DNA from: Sphingomonas vulcanisoli
GTDB lineage: Bacteria; Pseudomonadota; Alphaproteobacteria; Sphingomonadales; Sphingomonadaceae
Direction: 5' to 3'
DNA length: 64,000 nt
Assembly (NCBI RefSeq): GCF_011761305.1
Contig: NZ_JAAOZC010000001.1
Coordinates: forward strand, 682,001 to 746,000
Below the pieces are notes generated by a model. It saw only the letters and a list, made by a program, of their open reading frames with translations. It was not told the DNA's origin and ran no database searches. Position numbers and translations under genes: made by a program. Each line of letters starts with the position of its first letter. Position 1 is the stretch's first letter. Below, piece after piece: positions 1 through 11,218 of the stretch.

Positions 1-535
1 GCGTGAAGGCGGCGCCTTCGACCACCGCCTCGCGGCTTTTCCAGGCGGCCTTGGCCTCCTCGATACGATCGCCCGCGACGATCGTGAGCTCGGTGAGGCT
101 GGGCTTCTGCTTGTCGGTGAGCTTGGTGCGGTAGGTGTCCAGCCGCCAACTGCGCAGGCTCGCGGCCTCGGCGATGCCCGCGGCGAGCGCGGCGCGATCC
201 GCGGTGGCGATGTGCGAAAGATCGACGACCGCGCCGGCGGCGCCCGAGGTCAGCAACCTGGCGACGATCGCGCCGCCGGCCTTCAGGCCATCGCGCGCCG
301 CGCCGACGCCGACGATCAGCAGGTGGGTGACGCCAGCGCCCTCCGGCAGGTGCAGCTCGACCAGGCTCCCCGCCTCGCCGGTGAAGCGCGCGCTAGCGAT
401 CGCCGCCGCCACCACTGCTTCGCCGCCCTTCAGCGACGCCGGCAGCGCCCGCCCCGCGCCCTCACCCGAAAGCACGGGCAGGACGACGACAGGAGCCGCC
501 TGGGGACGATCAACAGCGAAACGGATGGTAAGCAA
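1..535 (-). CDS. pepA: Leucyl aminopeptidase, N-terminal part (cut by the window edge)
   Basis: Only the first 178 codons are present; the gene runs off the left edge. The visible protein begins MLTIRFAVDRPQ and shows the N-terminal macro-like domain of M17 leucyl aminopeptidases (stretches such as LLIVGVGAARDGLKAGG and SLRSWRLDTYRTKLTD). The metal-binding catalytic domain would lie outside the window. The start is a TTG with AAAGG seven bases upstream; no ATG or GTG is available in frame before a stop. In this family the enzyme removes N-terminal residues in the cytoplasm using two metal ions. It is divergent from lptD, an arrangement seen in sphingomonads. Family assignment is good; completeness cannot be judged. 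Confidence 0.8.
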   Translation of the reverse strand, partial: MLTIRFAVDRPQAAPVVVLPVLSGEGAGRALPASLKGGEAVVAAAIASARFTGEAGSLVELHLPEGAGVTHLLIVGVGAARDGLKAGGAIVARLLTSGAAGAVVDLSHIATADRAALAAGIAEAASLRSWRLDTYRTKLTDKQKPSLTELTIVAGDRIEEAKAAWKSREAVVEGAAFT

Positions 536-649
536 GCAAGGGCCTTTCAGCGATCAAGCGCGCGTTCTTAGGCCTCTCGCCTCGCCTGTCAAAGCGGTTC
601 GGCGCGTGGACGATTGCGGGCGCTTCGGGGCTGGGTTAGGGCGCCGCCG

Positions 650-2923
650 ATGAAAGGGGTTTCGGTAGCGCGCTGGCGCACGGGCGCGCTTGCAAGCGCC
701 GCATGGATCGCGTGCGCCGCGTCGCCGGCCCTTGCGCAGCAGCTCCAGGATCCTGCCGGTCCTCCCCCGCCCCCACTGGGCGCCGCCGGACTGCCGAGCA
801 GCGACACAGCGGACAAGGTCGATTTCGCCGCCGACAATCTCGATTATGACGACAAGGCCGATATCGTCACCGCCACCGGCGATGTGCGGATGCTTCGCGC
901 CGGCAGCCGCCTGCGCGCCGACAAGGTCGTCTGGAACCGCAATACGGGCCAAGTGACCGCCACCGGCCATATCGCGACGATCAATTCGGCGGGCGATACT
1001 TTGTACGGCGACAGCGCCGTGCTGACCGACGATTTCAAGAACGGCGTCGTCCAGAACATGCTCTACGTGCTGGCCGACGGCGGACGGCTGGCGGCCGAGC
1101 GCGGTGAGCGCAAGGACAAGATCCAGATCCTGGAACATGCCGCTTATTCGCCATGCCGCGTCACCGATGACGACGGCTGCCCCAAGCGGCCGAGCTGGCA
1201 GATCACCGCGCTGCGCATCGTGCGCGACGGCAATCGCCATCGCATCTTCTACAAGGATGCGCGCTTCAGCCTGTTCGGCCTCCCGATCCTTTGGCTGCCC
1301 GCCTTCTCGCATCCCGACGGCAGCCAGCAGGGCGGCGGCGGATCGGGGCTGCTGCTGCCCAATTTCCAATATAGCAAGACCGTCGGCGCCGAACTTGAAC
1401 TACCCTACTACCGGCGTTTCGGCCCCAATCGCGACATCACGATCACGCCGCATATCTACACCGCGGTCGCGCCCGCACTGGAGGTGGATTATCGTGCGCT
1501 GGAGGGCCATGGCGCCTATGAAGCCAAGGGCATGATCACCTATGGATCGCGCCTGCCCGCCGTGACCACGACCCAATCGCTCAACACCGACAAGGGCGTC
1601 CGCGGATATGTCGATCTGCACGGCACCTATCAGCTCGGCACCTATTGGACGCTGACCGGCCAGATCCGCGCCGAATCCGACAAGACCTTCATGTATCGCT
1701 ATGCGATCAACAATGATGATCGCCTGCGGTCCACGCTGGAGGCCGATCGCATCGATGACAACAGCCTGCTGACCATCGCGGGCTGGTTCACGCAAACGGT
1801 TCGCGCGGATGAGAAGCAAAGCCAGCAGCCGATCGCTTTGCCCGCGATCGATTACCGCCGCCGCATCCAGGATCCCTGGGCGGGCGGCGTCTTCCAGGTC
1901 GAGCTCAACAGCTTGGCGCTGACCCGGACCGAAGGCCAGGACACGCAGCGCGTGTTCGCGGGCATCGAATGGGATCTGCGCAAGATCACCCCGCTCGGCC
2001 AGGAAGTGACCTTCACCGCGCTCGGCCGCGTCGATGGCTACCATACCGATCAGGTCGATCAGACCAGCACTGTCGTCTACCGCGGCCTGCCCGGCTGGCA
2101 GGCGCGCGGCGTCGCCGCGATTGCGGCCGATATGCGCTGGCCGTTCATCGGCACTTTGTGGGGCGGCACCCAGCAGATCGTGCCCCGCATCCAGCTGGTC
2201 GGCACGCCGCACACCAAGAACCTTTCGATTCCGGACGAGGATTCGCGCGCGGTCGATCTCGAGGACACAAATCTGTTCTCGATCAACCGCTTTTCGGGCT
2301 ACGATCGCTGGGAGGACAGCAGCCGCGTCACCTACGGCTTCGAATATAATTATCAGCGGCCCAAGCTCGATGTTCAAACGGTGCTCGGCCAGAGCTACCG
2401 CCTCGATACCGAACCTTCGATCCTGCCCGAGGGCACCGGCCTCACCGGCCGCTTCTCCGATTATGTCGGCCGCATCAGCGTGAAATACGGGCCGTGGTTC
2501 GAAGTGACCGAACGCTTCCGGCTCGACAAGACCACCTTCCGCCTGCACCGCAACGAGATAGACGCGGCCATCGGCACGAAGCGCACCTATCTGCTCGTCG
2601 GCTACCTCCTGCTCGATCGCAATATCGATCCCTCGCTCGAAGATCTGATGGATCGGCAGGAGCTGCGGCTGGGCGGGCGCGTGCAGCTCGCGCGCTACTG
2701 GTCGGTCTACGGATCGACGGTGATCGATCTCACCACCAAATCACAGGATCCGACCTCGACCGGCGACGGCTTCTCCCCCGTGCGCGAACGGCTGGGCCTG
2801 CAATATGAAAATGAGTGCATCACGCTCGGCATCTCGTGGCGGCGGGACTATAATCCGATCGGTGATGCGCGGCGCGGCAACACGTTCAGCTTCCGGCTGG
2901 CCTTGAAGAACATCGGACGCTAA
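650..2923 (+). CDS. lptD: LPS-assembly outer-membrane protein LptD
   Basis: The 757-residue protein carries a signal peptide ending ALAQQ, then an LptA/OstA-like periplasmic domain (about residues 50-160) and a long beta-barrel domain. LptD with LptE inserts lipopolysaccharide, or the sphingolipid substitutes of sphingomonads, into the outer leaflet. Cysteines lie in the N-terminal domain (CRVTDDDGC) and near the C-terminus (YENECITL), matching the disulfide-bonded LptD pattern. ATG at 650 is preferred over an upstream in-frame TTG (614) because it starts the signal peptide directly. It heads the run lptD-surA-pdxA-rsmA, where SurA is the chaperone that helps LptD fold. A 6-bp hairpin lies at 2925-2941 just after the stop. 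Confidence 0.92.
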   Translation: MKGVSVARWRTGALASAAWIACAASPALAQQLQDPAGPPPPPLGAAGLPSSDTADKVDFAADNLDYDDKADIVTATGDVRMLRAGSRLRADKVVWNRNTGQVTATGHIATINSAGDTLYGDSAVLTDDFKNGVVQNMLYVLADGGRLAAERGERKDKIQILEHAAYSPCRVTDDDGCPKRPSWQITALRIVRDGNRHRIFYKDARFSLFGLPILWLPAFSHPDGSQQGGGGSGLLLPNFQYSKTVGAELELPYYRRFGPNRDITITPHIYTAVAPALEVDYRALEGHGAYEAKGMITYGSRLPAVTTTQSLNTDKGVRGYVDLHGTYQLGTYWTLTGQIRAESDKTFMYRYAINNDDRLRSTLEADRIDDNSLLTIAGWFTQTVRADEKQSQQPIALPAIDYRRRIQDPWAGGVFQVELNSLALTRTEGQDTQRVFAGIEWDLRKITPLGQEVTFTALGRVDGYHTDQVDQTSTVVYRGLPGWQARGVAAIAADMRWPFIGTLWGGTQQIVPRIQLVGTPHTKNLSIPDEDSRAVDLEDTNLFSINRFSGYDRWEDSSRVTYGFEYNYQRPKLDVQTVLGQSYRLDTEPSILPEGTGLTGRFSDYVGRISVKYGPWFEVTERFRLDKTTFRLHRNEIDAAIGTKRTYLLVGYLLLDRNIDPSLEDLMDRQELRLGGRVQLARYWSVYGSTVIDLTTKSQDPTSTGDGFSPVRERLGLQYENECITLGISWRRDYNPIGDARRGNTFSFRLALKNIGR

Positions 2924-2982
2924 GCAGCGGTTCAGCCGCTGGGGAGCAGTCCGGCTTTTCCCTCAATCATCGAACGGACGGA

Positions 2983-4323
2983 ATGCACGTGATCGGAGTT
3001 GGTAAGCGGTTGGGCATTGCGGCCGCGGGCATCTTGACGCTGGCATGGGCCGGCGCACTCGGCGCCCAGGATGCCGCGCAAGATGAGCCGCTCAACCTGC
3101 CGGCCAACGTCTCGATTCTCGAACATAAGGATCCGTCCGTCCGCAAGGCGACCGCGATCGTCAATGGCACGGTGCTGACCGATACCGATGTCGATCAGCG
3201 TCTCGCGCTGGTGCTTGCCGCCAACAAGGGCGAGCCTTCCGCCGAGGAACGCAAGCAGCTCCGCCTGCAGGTGCTTTCCAACCTGATCGACGAGACGCTG
3301 GAAATCCAGGAAGCCGCGGCCAACAAGATCACCATCGACAAGAGCGAGATCCAGCAGACCTTCGATCGCGTCGCCGGCCAGTTCAAGCAGGCGCCGGGCG
3401 GCTTCATCGGCTATCTGAAATCGAAGGGCACGTCCGAGGCTTCTATGAAGAGGCAGATCGAGGGCGAGCTGGCATGGCGGCGGCTGCTCGGCCGCGAGGT
3501 CGAGCCGTTCGTCAATGTCAGCGACGACGAGGTCAATCAGGTGATCGCGCGGCTCAAGGCCTCCAAGGGCACCGCGGAATATCACGTCGCCGAAATCTAT
3601 CTCTCGGCAACGCCGATCAATCAGGCGCAGGTGCTGGCGAAGGCCAATGATCTGGTCGACAAGATCCGTCGCGGCTCATCCTTCGTCGCTTATGCGCACG
3701 AATTTTCGGAAGCTTCGACCAAGGCGGTGGGCGGCGATCTCGGTTGGGTACGCGCCGAGCAGTTGCCCGATCAGATCGCGGCGACGATGCAGCAGATGCC
3801 GACAAACGCGGTCAGCGACCCGATCCCGGTCAACGGCGGCTTCTCGATCATCGCCCTGATCGACAAGCGCGCGGTGCTGACCGCCGACCCGCGCGATGCG
3901 CAGCTCTCGCTCAAGCAGATGACGATCACCCTGCCCCCCGGCTCGACACGCGAGAGCGCCGAGCCCAAGCTGCGCATGTTCAGCGACGCGCTGAAGACAC
4001 TCAAGGGCTGCGGCGATGCCGAGGCGGTCGGTCTGAAGGTCGGCGCCGAGGTGGTGGCCAACGATCAGCTCAAGGTGCGCGATCTGCCGCCGCAGCTGCA
4101 GCAGGTCGTTCTCGATATGCAGGTGGGCGAGGCGACGCCGCCGTTCGGATCGATGACCGAGGGCATTCGCGCGCTGGTGCTGTGCGGCCGGGACGCTCCC
4201 GAAGCCGTCGATCTGCCGAACTTCGAACAGATCCAGTCGCAGATGCAGGATGAGCGCGTCAATCTGCGCGCCCGACGTTACCTGCGCGATCTGCGGCGCG
4301 ATGCCGTCATTGAATATCGCTGA
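2983..4323 (+). CDS. surA: Periplasmic chaperone / peptidyl-prolyl isomerase SurA
   Basis: This 446-residue protein begins with a signal peptide (cleavage near GALGAQ). It is followed by a SurA N-terminal chaperone domain (about residues 45-170) and a parvulin PpiC domain (about 205-300, with FAYAHEFSEASTKAVGGDLGW-like parvulin spacing). A second, degenerate isomerase region precedes the C-terminal helix. SurA escorts outer-membrane barrels, LptD among them, across the periplasm. It lies 59 bases downstream of lptD and 24 bases before pdxA, so co-transcription is likely. Length matches the family. Confidence 0.92.
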   Translation: MHVIGVGKRLGIAAAGILTLAWAGALGAQDAAQDEPLNLPANVSILEHKDPSVRKATAIVNGTVLTDTDVDQRLALVLAANKGEPSAEERKQLRLQVLSNLIDETLEIQEAAANKITIDKSEIQQTFDRVAGQFKQAPGGFIGYLKSKGTSEASMKRQIEGELAWRRLLGREVEPFVNVSDDEVNQVIARLKASKGTAEYHVAEIYLSATPINQAQVLAKANDLVDKIRRGSSFVAYAHEFSEASTKAVGGDLGWVRAEQLPDQIAATMQQMPTNAVSDPIPVNGGFSIIALIDKRAVLTADPRDAQLSLKQMTITLPPGSTRESAEPKLRMFSDALKTLKGCGDAEAVGLKVGAEVVANDQLKVRDLPPQLQQVVLDMQVGEATPPFGSMTEGIRALVLCGRDAPEAVDLPNFEQIQSQMQDERVNLRARRYLRDLRRDAVIEYR

Positions 4324-4347
4324 ACCCCGCCACGATCGGGGCACCGC

Positions 4348-5340
4348 GTGAGCCTCCCGCTGGCGATTTCGCTCGGCGATCCTTCGGGTATCGGGCCCGA
4401 GATTACCGCGCGCGCCTGGGAGCGGCGGGTGGCGGAAGGGCTGCTCCCCTTCTTCGCGGTCGGCGATCCCCGATCGATCGAGGCGGTGTGGGACGGGCCG
4501 ATCGCGCGCATCGCGGGGCCTGACGAAGCGATCGCCGCCTTCGAAACCGGACTGCCGGTGCTGGCCATCGAGGATGCGGCCGAGATCGTGCCCGGCGCGC
4601 CCAACGTCGCGGGGGCGCGTTGCGCGCTCGACGCGCTGGAGATGGCGGTGGGGCTGACGCGATCGGGCGCTGCGGCGGGACTCGTCACCGGGCCGGTGGC
4701 GAAGTCACGGCTTTACGAGATCGGCTTTACCCATCCCGGCCAGACCGAATTCGTCGCCGAACGCTGCGGGGTCGCGCCGGTGAACGTCGCGATGATGCTG
4801 GCGGGGCCGACGCTGCGCACCGTGCCGATCACCATGCACCTCGCGCTGCGCGAGGCGATCGATGCGGTTTCGGTCGACCTCATCCTGGTCCGCGCGCGGA
4901 CCGTGGAGCGCGGCCTGATCCGCGATTTCGGGATCGAACAGCCAAGGATCGCCGTCGCGGGGCTTAACCCTCACGCGGGTGAGCAGGGTGCGCTTGGCCG
5001 CGAGGAGATCGAGATCGTGACGCCCGCGATCCGGCGCCTGCAGGACGAGGGCATGAACGTGATCGGCCCGCTTTCGCCCGATACGATGTTCCACCCCCGC
5101 GCCCGGGCGCAATATGATATCGCGCTGTGCCTCTATCACGATCAGGCGCTGATCCCGCTGAAGACGCTGCATTTCGATGAAGGCGTCAACATCACGCTGG
5201 GCCTGCCGATCGTCCGCACCGCGCCCGATCACGGCACCGCGTTCAATATCGCGGGCCAGGGGCTGGCCAATCCCGGCGCGATGATCGCGGCGATCCGGCT
5301 GGCGGGCGAAAGCGCGGAGAATCGCGCCAGAGCGGCGTGA
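4348..5340 (+). CDS. pdxA: 4-hydroxythreonine-4-phosphate dehydrogenase PdxA
   Basis: This 330-residue enzyme oxidises 4-phosphohydroxy-L-threonine in the DXP-dependent pyridoxal-phosphate pathway. The N-terminal [11 protein letters not shown] motif, the HPGQTEF segment, [14 protein letters not shown] and [14 protein letters not shown] are diagnostic and include the metal-binding histidines. The start is GTG at 4348, giving [12 protein letters not shown]; no better start exists. The stop overlaps the GTG start of rsmA, indicating translational coupling. The surA-pdxA-rsmA order is conserved in many Proteobacteria. Confidence 0.95.
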   Translation: MSLPLAISLGDPSGIGPEITARAWERRVAEGLLPFFAVGDPRSIEAVWDGPIARIAGPDEAIAAFETGLPVLAIEDAAEIVPGAPNVAGARCALDALEMAVGLTRSGAAAGLVTGPVAKSRLYEIGFTHPGQTEFVAERCGVAPVNVAMMLAGPTLRTVPITMHLALREAIDAVSVDLILVRARTVERGLIRDFGIEQPRIAVAGLNPHAGEQGALGREEIEIVTPAIRRLQDEGMNVIGPLSPDTMFHPRARAQYDIALCLYHDQALIPLKTLHFDEGVNITLGLPIVRTAPDHGTAFNIAGQGLANPGAMIAAIRLAGESAENRARAA

Positions 5341-6170
5341 CTCTCGACGATCTTCCGCCGCTGCGCGCAGTTATCGCGCAATATGGCCTGAGCGCCGAAA
5401 AGAGCCTCGGTCAGAATTTCCTGTTCGATAGCCAGCTGCTCGATCGCATCGCGCGCGTGCCGGGGCCGCTGGAAGGCGAGCGCGTCTATGAGGTCGGTCC
5501 CGGTCCCGGAGGACTGACGCGGGCGCTGCTCCGCGCAGGGGCGCAGGTGACAGCGGTCGAGCGCGATCGGCGCTGCCTCCCCGCGCTGGCGGAGATTGCG
5601 GACGCGGCCGAAGGGCGGCTGAACGTCCTCTCCGGCGATGCACTGGCGATCGACGAAGCGGCGCAGTTGGGCCGCGGCGTCCACATCGTCGCCAACCTGC
5701 CCTACAATGTCGGCACCGCTTTGCTCGTCCGCTGGCTGAGCATTGAGGACTGGCCGCCGTGGTGGGCCTCGCTGACGCTGATGTTTCAGAAAGAGGTGGC
5801 GGAGCGGATCGTCGCTTCACCCGACAGCGATCATTATGGACGGCTGGCGGTGCTCACCCAGTGGCGCGCGCAGCCTAAGATCGCCTTCGCGGTCAATCGC
5901 GCCGCCTTCGTGCCACCGCCCAAGGTGACATCGGCGGTGGTCCATATCGTCCCGGGCGAGGTGCCTGCGGGCGTTCGGCCGAAGACATTGGAACGGCTGA
6001 CCGAAGCGGCGTTCGGTCAGCGCCGCAAGATGCTGCGGCAGAGCCTCAAAGGCCTGCCCGGCGCGCTGGAGGCGCTTGCGGCGTTGGACATCGATCCCGC
6101 ACGCCGCGCCGAGACGCTCTCGGTTGCCGATTTCGTCGCGGTGGCGCGGCTGCTGACGGCCCGCGCTTAG
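5337..6170 (+). CDS. rsmA: 16S rRNA (A1518/A1519) dimethyltransferase RsmA/KsgA
   Basis: The 277-residue protein shows the KsgA hallmarks [10 protein letters not shown], the SAM-binding loop [11 protein letters not shown] and the catalytic NLPYNV motif. It dimethylates two adjacent adenines in helix 45 of 16S rRNA late in 30S assembly. The GTG start (5337) overlaps the pdxA stop by four bases (GTGA). The 3' end overlaps the convergent TPR gene by four bases, so no independent terminator fits between them. Confidence 0.95.
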   Translation: MTLDDLPPLRAVIAQYGLSAEKSLGQNFLFDSQLLDRIARVPGPLEGERVYEVGPGPGGLTRALLRAGAQVTAVERDRRCLPALAEIADAAEGRLNVLSGDALAIDEAAQLGRGVHIVANLPYNVGTALLVRWLSIEDWPPWWASLTLMFQKEVAERIVASPDSDHYGRLAVLTQWRAQPKIAFAVNRAAFVPPPKVTSAVVHIVPGEVPAGVRPKTLERLTEAAFGQRRKMLRQSLKGLPGALEALAALDIDPARRAETLSVADFVAVARLLTARA

Positions 6171-6691
6171 TCCGGCTTGACCGCTTCCTTGCCCTTGGGC
6201 GGCACGACCTTGGCATTCTGCGCCGCGACGAGCGTGGCAGGTGGCCCCTTGGTGATCGCCGCGGCCAGCGTCACTGCCGGCGGGCAATCGGCCTTGCACA
6301 GCGTGCGGATGCGCGCGAGATTGGCCTTGGCGGGATCGAGCGCACCCTTCTGCACCATCGCCACGCCCTCGCCCGAAAGCGCTGCGGTGTCGTTGGGCTC
6401 CATGGTCAGCGCCTCCCGATAGAAGCGGATCGCCTTGCCGGGCAGCTGCTGCGCGGTTGCGACCTCGCCCATCGTCACATAAGCGGCGCGGTTGCGCGGA
6501 TCGACGGCGAGCGCGGTTTCCAGCAAATCCTCGGCGCTTGCGAAATTGCCGGCTTTATAGGCGGCCTGCGCCTGACCGAGCAGCGCCAGGCTGCGCGCAT
6601 CGATCTGCGTATCGGGGCGCTGGCCCATGCTGCTGGAGGACAGGGTTGCGAGCGCCAGGGAAAGAGCGAGCGCAGGTGCCGAAAAACGCAT
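6167..6691 (-). CDS. Tetratricopeptide-repeat periplasmic protein
   Basis: This 174-residue protein has a signal peptide ([21 protein letters not shown]) and TPR helices, for example [21 protein letters not shown] and a second unit ending [13 protein letters not shown]. It ends in a short basic tail. TPR proteins are usually scaffolds; no specific partner can be named. The ATG at 6691 has GGAG seven bases upstream and gives a clean signal peptide, so the longer upstream reading (to 6811) is rejected. It is downstream of the RsmB-like gene on the same strand. Two cysteines (KADCPP and TLCK) could form a disulfide in the periplasm. Confidence 0.75.
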   Translation of the reverse strand: MRFSAPALALSLALATLSSSSMGQRPDTQIDARSLALLGQAQAAYKAGNFASAEDLLETALAVDPRNRAAYVTMGEVATAQQLPGKAIRFYREALTMEPNDTAALSGEGVAMVQKGALDPAKANLARIRTLCKADCPPAVTLAAAITKGPPATLVAAQNAKVVPPKGKEAVKPD

Positions 6692-6726
6692 CAACTTCTC
6701 CAGATAAGGCGATCGGGCCGTTCCTA

Positions 6727-7899
6727 TCATGCACGAAGGAGGCGTGCGACGAAAAAGCCGTCCGTCCCATCCTGTGCGGGGGTCAGCATAACCCCTTCGC
6801 CTGAACGGCACCCGAAGGCGAGCGCATCGGCGCGAAAATCGGCGTGCAGGCCGAGAAAGCGATCGATCTGCACAGGCCCCTCCTCCGGCAGCAGCGAGCA
6901 GGTGGCGTAGACGAGCGTACCGCCCGGCTTCACGCAGTCCGCGCCGATCGCCAGAACCTGCGCCTGCAATTTCGTCAGCCGCTCCAGCGTCGCGGGCGTG
7001 AGCCGCCAGCGCGCTTCGGGATTGCGCCGCCAGGTGCCGCTGCCCGAGCAGGGCGCATCGACCAGCACGAGGTCCGCAGCGCCGATCAGATCGGCAAGCC
7101 CTCCCCGCTCGCGGCCGCCGTCCAGCAACCTTTGCTCAATCATCGCCCCGGCCCGCTCGGCCCGCGGCGCCAGCCCCGCCAGCCTGCCCCGATCGACATC
7201 GCAGGCAATCAGCCGCCCTTCGTTGCGCATCGCCGCCGCCAACGCCAGCGTCTTGCCCCCTGCCCCAGCGCAAAGATCGACCGCCACCATGCGGGGCTGG
7301 GCGCCGCACGCCTGGACGATCAGCTGGCTGCCCTCATCCTGGATCTCGAACAGCCCCTGCTGCCATTCGGGCAGAAGATCGACTTGTGTGCCTTCGGGCA
7401 GGCGGAAGGCATCTAGGCCATGCTCTCCGGCCCGCGCACCCGGCAGCGCGGCGAGCAGGGTGTCGCGGTCCGTCTTGAGGCGATTGGCACGCAGGTCGAG
7501 CGGCGCGCGCTCGAGCAGGGCCGGGAATTCGGATCGATCAAGGTGGACCGAAAGCTTCTCTGCCAGCCAGGCGGGCAAGGCCGAGGCCGGGGCGCCGACA
7601 TCGCCCGCACCGATCGGTGCCGGGCCATGCGCCGAGCCATCGAACAGCACCCTCAGCTCGGGCCGATCCGCCGCAAGTCCCATCAGCGCGGCACGGCCGC
7701 TCGCCGGCACCTCGCCCGCGCGGCGGATCGCAGCATAGACAAGCTCCCGCACCGCGCGCCGATCCTTCGATCCGGCATAACGACGCTCGCGGAAATAGCG
7801 CTGGATCAGAGTATCGGCGGCCGCTCCGCCGGCGCGTGCGGCACCGATAACGGCGTCAACGATCTCGATCGCGGCCTGAAGGCGGGCGGCGGGGGTCAT
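6727..7899 (-). CDS. RsmB/NOP family 5-methylcytosine rRNA methyltransferase
   Basis: The 390-residue protein has an N-terminal NusB-like helical region (about 1-120) and a C-terminal Rossmann methyltransferase. Visible motifs are [14 protein letters not shown] (SAM binding), [18 protein letters not shown] (motif IV) and [10 protein letters not shown] (motif VI). The two cysteines in motifs IV and VI are the release and nucleophile residues of RNA m5C methyltransferases. This resembles E. coli RsmB, which methylates C967 of 16S rRNA, but alphaproteobacteria carry several paralogues, so the exact site is inferred. ATG at 7899 follows a GAGGGG stretch. Confidence 0.85.
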   Translation of the reverse strand: MTPAARLQAAIEIVDAVIGAARAGGAAADTLIQRYFRERRYAGSKDRRAVRELVYAAIRRAGEVPASGRAALMGLAADRPELRVLFDGSAHGPAPIGAGDVGAPASALPAWLAEKLSVHLDRSEFPALLERAPLDLRANRLKTDRDTLLAALPGARAGEHGLDAFRLPEGTQVDLLPEWQQGLFEIQDEGSQLIVQACGAQPRMVAVDLCAGAGGKTLALAAAMRNEGRLIACDVDRGRLAGLAPRAERAGAMIEQRLLDGGRERGGLADLIGAADLVLVDAPCSGSGTWRRNPEARWRLTPATLERLTKLQAQVLAIGADCVKPGGTLVYATCSLLPEEGPVQIDRFLGLHADFRADALAFGCRSGEGVMLTPAQDGTDGFFVARLLRA

Positions 7900-7916
7900 A
7901 GGCTCTGCCCCTCATT

Positions 7917-8003
7917 CCGTTCGTGATGAACCTGTCGAAGCACTGTTCTTCTTCGCTGAGGTCAAAAAGAAAAACCGCCCTTCGACAAGCTCAGGGCAAA
8001 CGG
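7917..8003. repeat. 87-bp intergenic inverted repeat, family A copy 1
   Basis: The left arm CCGTTCGTGATGAACCTGTC and the right arm GACAAGCTCAGGGCAAACGG are inverted copies around a variable middle. The same layout and the same 87-bp length recur at 10382, 21694 and 41596, and a variant is at 47808. It separates two minus-strand genes (RsmB-like and guaB). Confidence 0.85.
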
Positions 8004-8013
8004 AGAAAGCCTA

Positions 8014-9534
<1,521 letters not shown>

Positions 9535-10344
9535 CTATCGGGCGCGGGCGATGGTGCGATGCGCCTGCGCGACGTGCATCGCCTCGATCATCCGCCCGCG
9601 AAACCGCTCCGCGCCGCCGGTCGCCGCGGCGATCAGCGCCTGCGCATCCTCCAGCTCGGCGGTGTCGGGGCCGAACAGGCGGTTGCAGGTCTCGATCTGG
9701 TTGGGGTGAATCAGGGTCTTGGCCTCGAAGCCGAGCGCGCGGCCTTGGGCACAATCCTCCGCGAAGCCATCGGCATCGTCCAGCCGGTTCCAGACTCCGT
9801 CCAGCGCGATGCCGCCAGCGGCGCGCGCGGCGAGGAGGATCATCTGTAAGGCTAGAGCAAGGCCTTCCCGTCCCTGCCTTGGCGGCAGCCGCAGCTCCGC
9901 TGCAAGATCGTTGCTGCCCGCGATCAGGCCGACGACGCCCGGCTCGGCGGCGATATCGCGTGCAGCATAAAGGCCTTTGGGGGTCTCGATCATCGCCAGC
10001 AGCGGCCTGCCCAGCGCCTTACGGACGACCGCGAGATCGTCCGCGCGCTCGACCTTGGGCACGACGATCACGTCAGCCGGCACTCCGGCAAGCGCGGCCA
10101 GATCCTTGGCGTGCTCGGGACGATCGGGGGCATTGACGCGGATCGCCAGCAACGGCGTCCAGTCGGTCGCCGCCGCCGCTACGGCGGCTACGCGCGCCTC
10201 TTCCTTTAACTCGGCAGGCACCGCATCCTCCAGATCGAGGATCACCAGATCGGCCGCGAGCCGCTGCGCCTTCTCGATCGCGCGGGCGTTCGATGCAGGG
10301 AGAAACAGGGCCGAGCGGACGAGAGGCAGGCGGTCGTCAATCAT
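9535..10344 (-). CDS. HpcH/HpaI-type CoA ester lyase (CitE-like)
   Basis: This 269-residue protein belongs to the citrate lyase beta-subunit / malyl-CoA lyase family. Family signatures visible are LVILDLEDAV (residues 33-42, Mg-binding acidic pair), the substrate arginine in AIRVN (Arg69), MIETPKGL (Glu120) and AGSNDLAAEL (Asp146). Such stand-alone enzymes cleave or hydrolyse acyl-CoA substrates such as malyl-, beta-methylmalyl- or citramalyl-CoA. The exact substrate is not determinable here. ATG at 10344 follows TAGGGG and is chosen over an upstream in-frame start at 10362. Confidence 0.8.
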   Translation of the reverse strand: MIDDRLPLVRSALFLPASNARAIEKAQRLAADLVILDLEDAVPAELKEEARVAAVAAAATDWTPLLAIRVNAPDRPEHAKDLAALAGVPADVIVVPKVERADDLAVVRKALGRPLLAMIETPKGLYAARDIAAEPGVVGLIAGSNDLAAELRLPPRQGREGLALALQMILLAARAAGGIALDGVWNRLDDADGFAEDCAQGRALGFEAKTLIHPNQIETCNRLFGPDTAELEDAQALIAAATGGAERFRGRMIEAMHVAQAHRTIARAR

Positions 10345-10381
10345 GCACTTGCCCCTAAGCAAAAAGCGTTAATGCCTAAGC

Positions 10382-10468
10382 CCGTTCGTGCTGAGCCTGT
10401 CGAAGCACTGCCCCTCTTGGTCCGGTACATAGAGAAGGACAGCCCTTCGACAAGCTCAGGGCAAACGG
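10382..10468. repeat. 87-bp intergenic inverted repeat, family A copy 2
   Basis: Same arms as the copy at 7917 (CCGTTCGTGCTGAGCCTGTC at the left, GACAAGCTCAGGGCAAACGG at the right) and the same 87-bp length. It lies in the divergent gap between the CitE-like lyase and the PepSY operon. Confidence 0.85.
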
Positions 10469-10546
10469 AAACACCATAGCGGATCGTGTTGCGAGTTATT
10501 CGCATTAGCTATTGCGAGCTTTCTCTGGCTTGGCTAGGCGCACGAT

Positions 10547-11209
10547 GTGAACGAAGCCTCCCCCGCTGCGATGAAGACCGCCGCTGCGCCCAAAAAACCG
10601 AAATGGAGAAGCCGGGGCTGGTGGATGCGCCAGCTCCACACCTGGCATTATATGAGCGCCGCGGTCAGTCTGGTCGGCATCCTTGCTTTCGCGATCACCG
10701 GCTTCCTGCTCAATCACGGCGAGTTGATCCCGGCGCACCCGATCGTCGCCCATAAGGAGGCGCAGCTGGCGCCCTCGCTGCTCGCCGAACTCAAGACACC
10801 CGCCACCAGTGACGCGCCGCTGCCCGCCGCGGTCGCCGATGCGGTGCGGCAGGCGGTGAAGCTCGATCCGGCCGGGCGCCCCGGCGAGTGGAGCGACAGC
10901 GATGTCTATGTCGCCCTCCCCCGCCCCGGCGGCGATGCCTGGGTGAGCGTCGATCGCGCCTCGGGCAAGATCAGCTCCGAGAAAACCGATCAGGGCTGGA
11001 TTTCCTACCTCAACGATCTCCACAAGGGCCGGAACACCGGGCCGGGCTGGCGCTGGTTCATCGATGTCTTCGCCGCCGCCTGCATCGTCTTTTCGGTGAC
11101 GGGCCTGTTCCTGCTGCAGTTCCTCGCCCGCAATCGCCCGCTGACCTGGCCGCTCGTCGGGCTCGGTCTCGCCATTCCCGTCCTCATCGCCATTCTCTTC
11201 ATCCACTAG
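10547..11209 (+). CDS. PepSY-associated membrane protein
   Basis: The 220-residue protein has a basic N-terminus, then a first membrane helix (about 42-62, LVGILAFAITGFLLNH). A periplasmic PepSY-like region of about 100 residues follows, then two helices (about 165-185 and 195-218). The QLHTWHYMSA segment carries histidines typical of PepSY-associated TM proteins that bind haem or sit beside siderophore and flavin reductases. The GTG at 10547 gives MNEASPAAMK; the ATG at 10571 is an alternative, and neither has a strong Shine-Dalgarno. It heads a four-gene operon with DUF2271, DUF4198 and ApbE genes. Confidence 0.75.
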   Translation: MNEASPAAMKTAAAPKKPKWRSRGWWMRQLHTWHYMSAAVSLVGILAFAITGFLLNHGELIPAHPIVAHKEAQLAPSLLAELKTPATSDAPLPAAVADAVRQAVKLDPAGRPGEWSDSDVYVALPRPGGDAWVSVDRASGKISSEKTDQGWISYLNDLHKGRNTGPGWRWFIDVFAAACIVFSVTGLFLLQFLARNRPLTWPLVGLGLAIPVLIAILFIH

Positions 11210-11218
11210 GAACCGAAT

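Noticed and set aside
1400-2548. Minus-strand ORF of 382 codons inside lptD
   Set aside because: The plus strand is a clear LptD barrel, and the antisense text shows no family motif.
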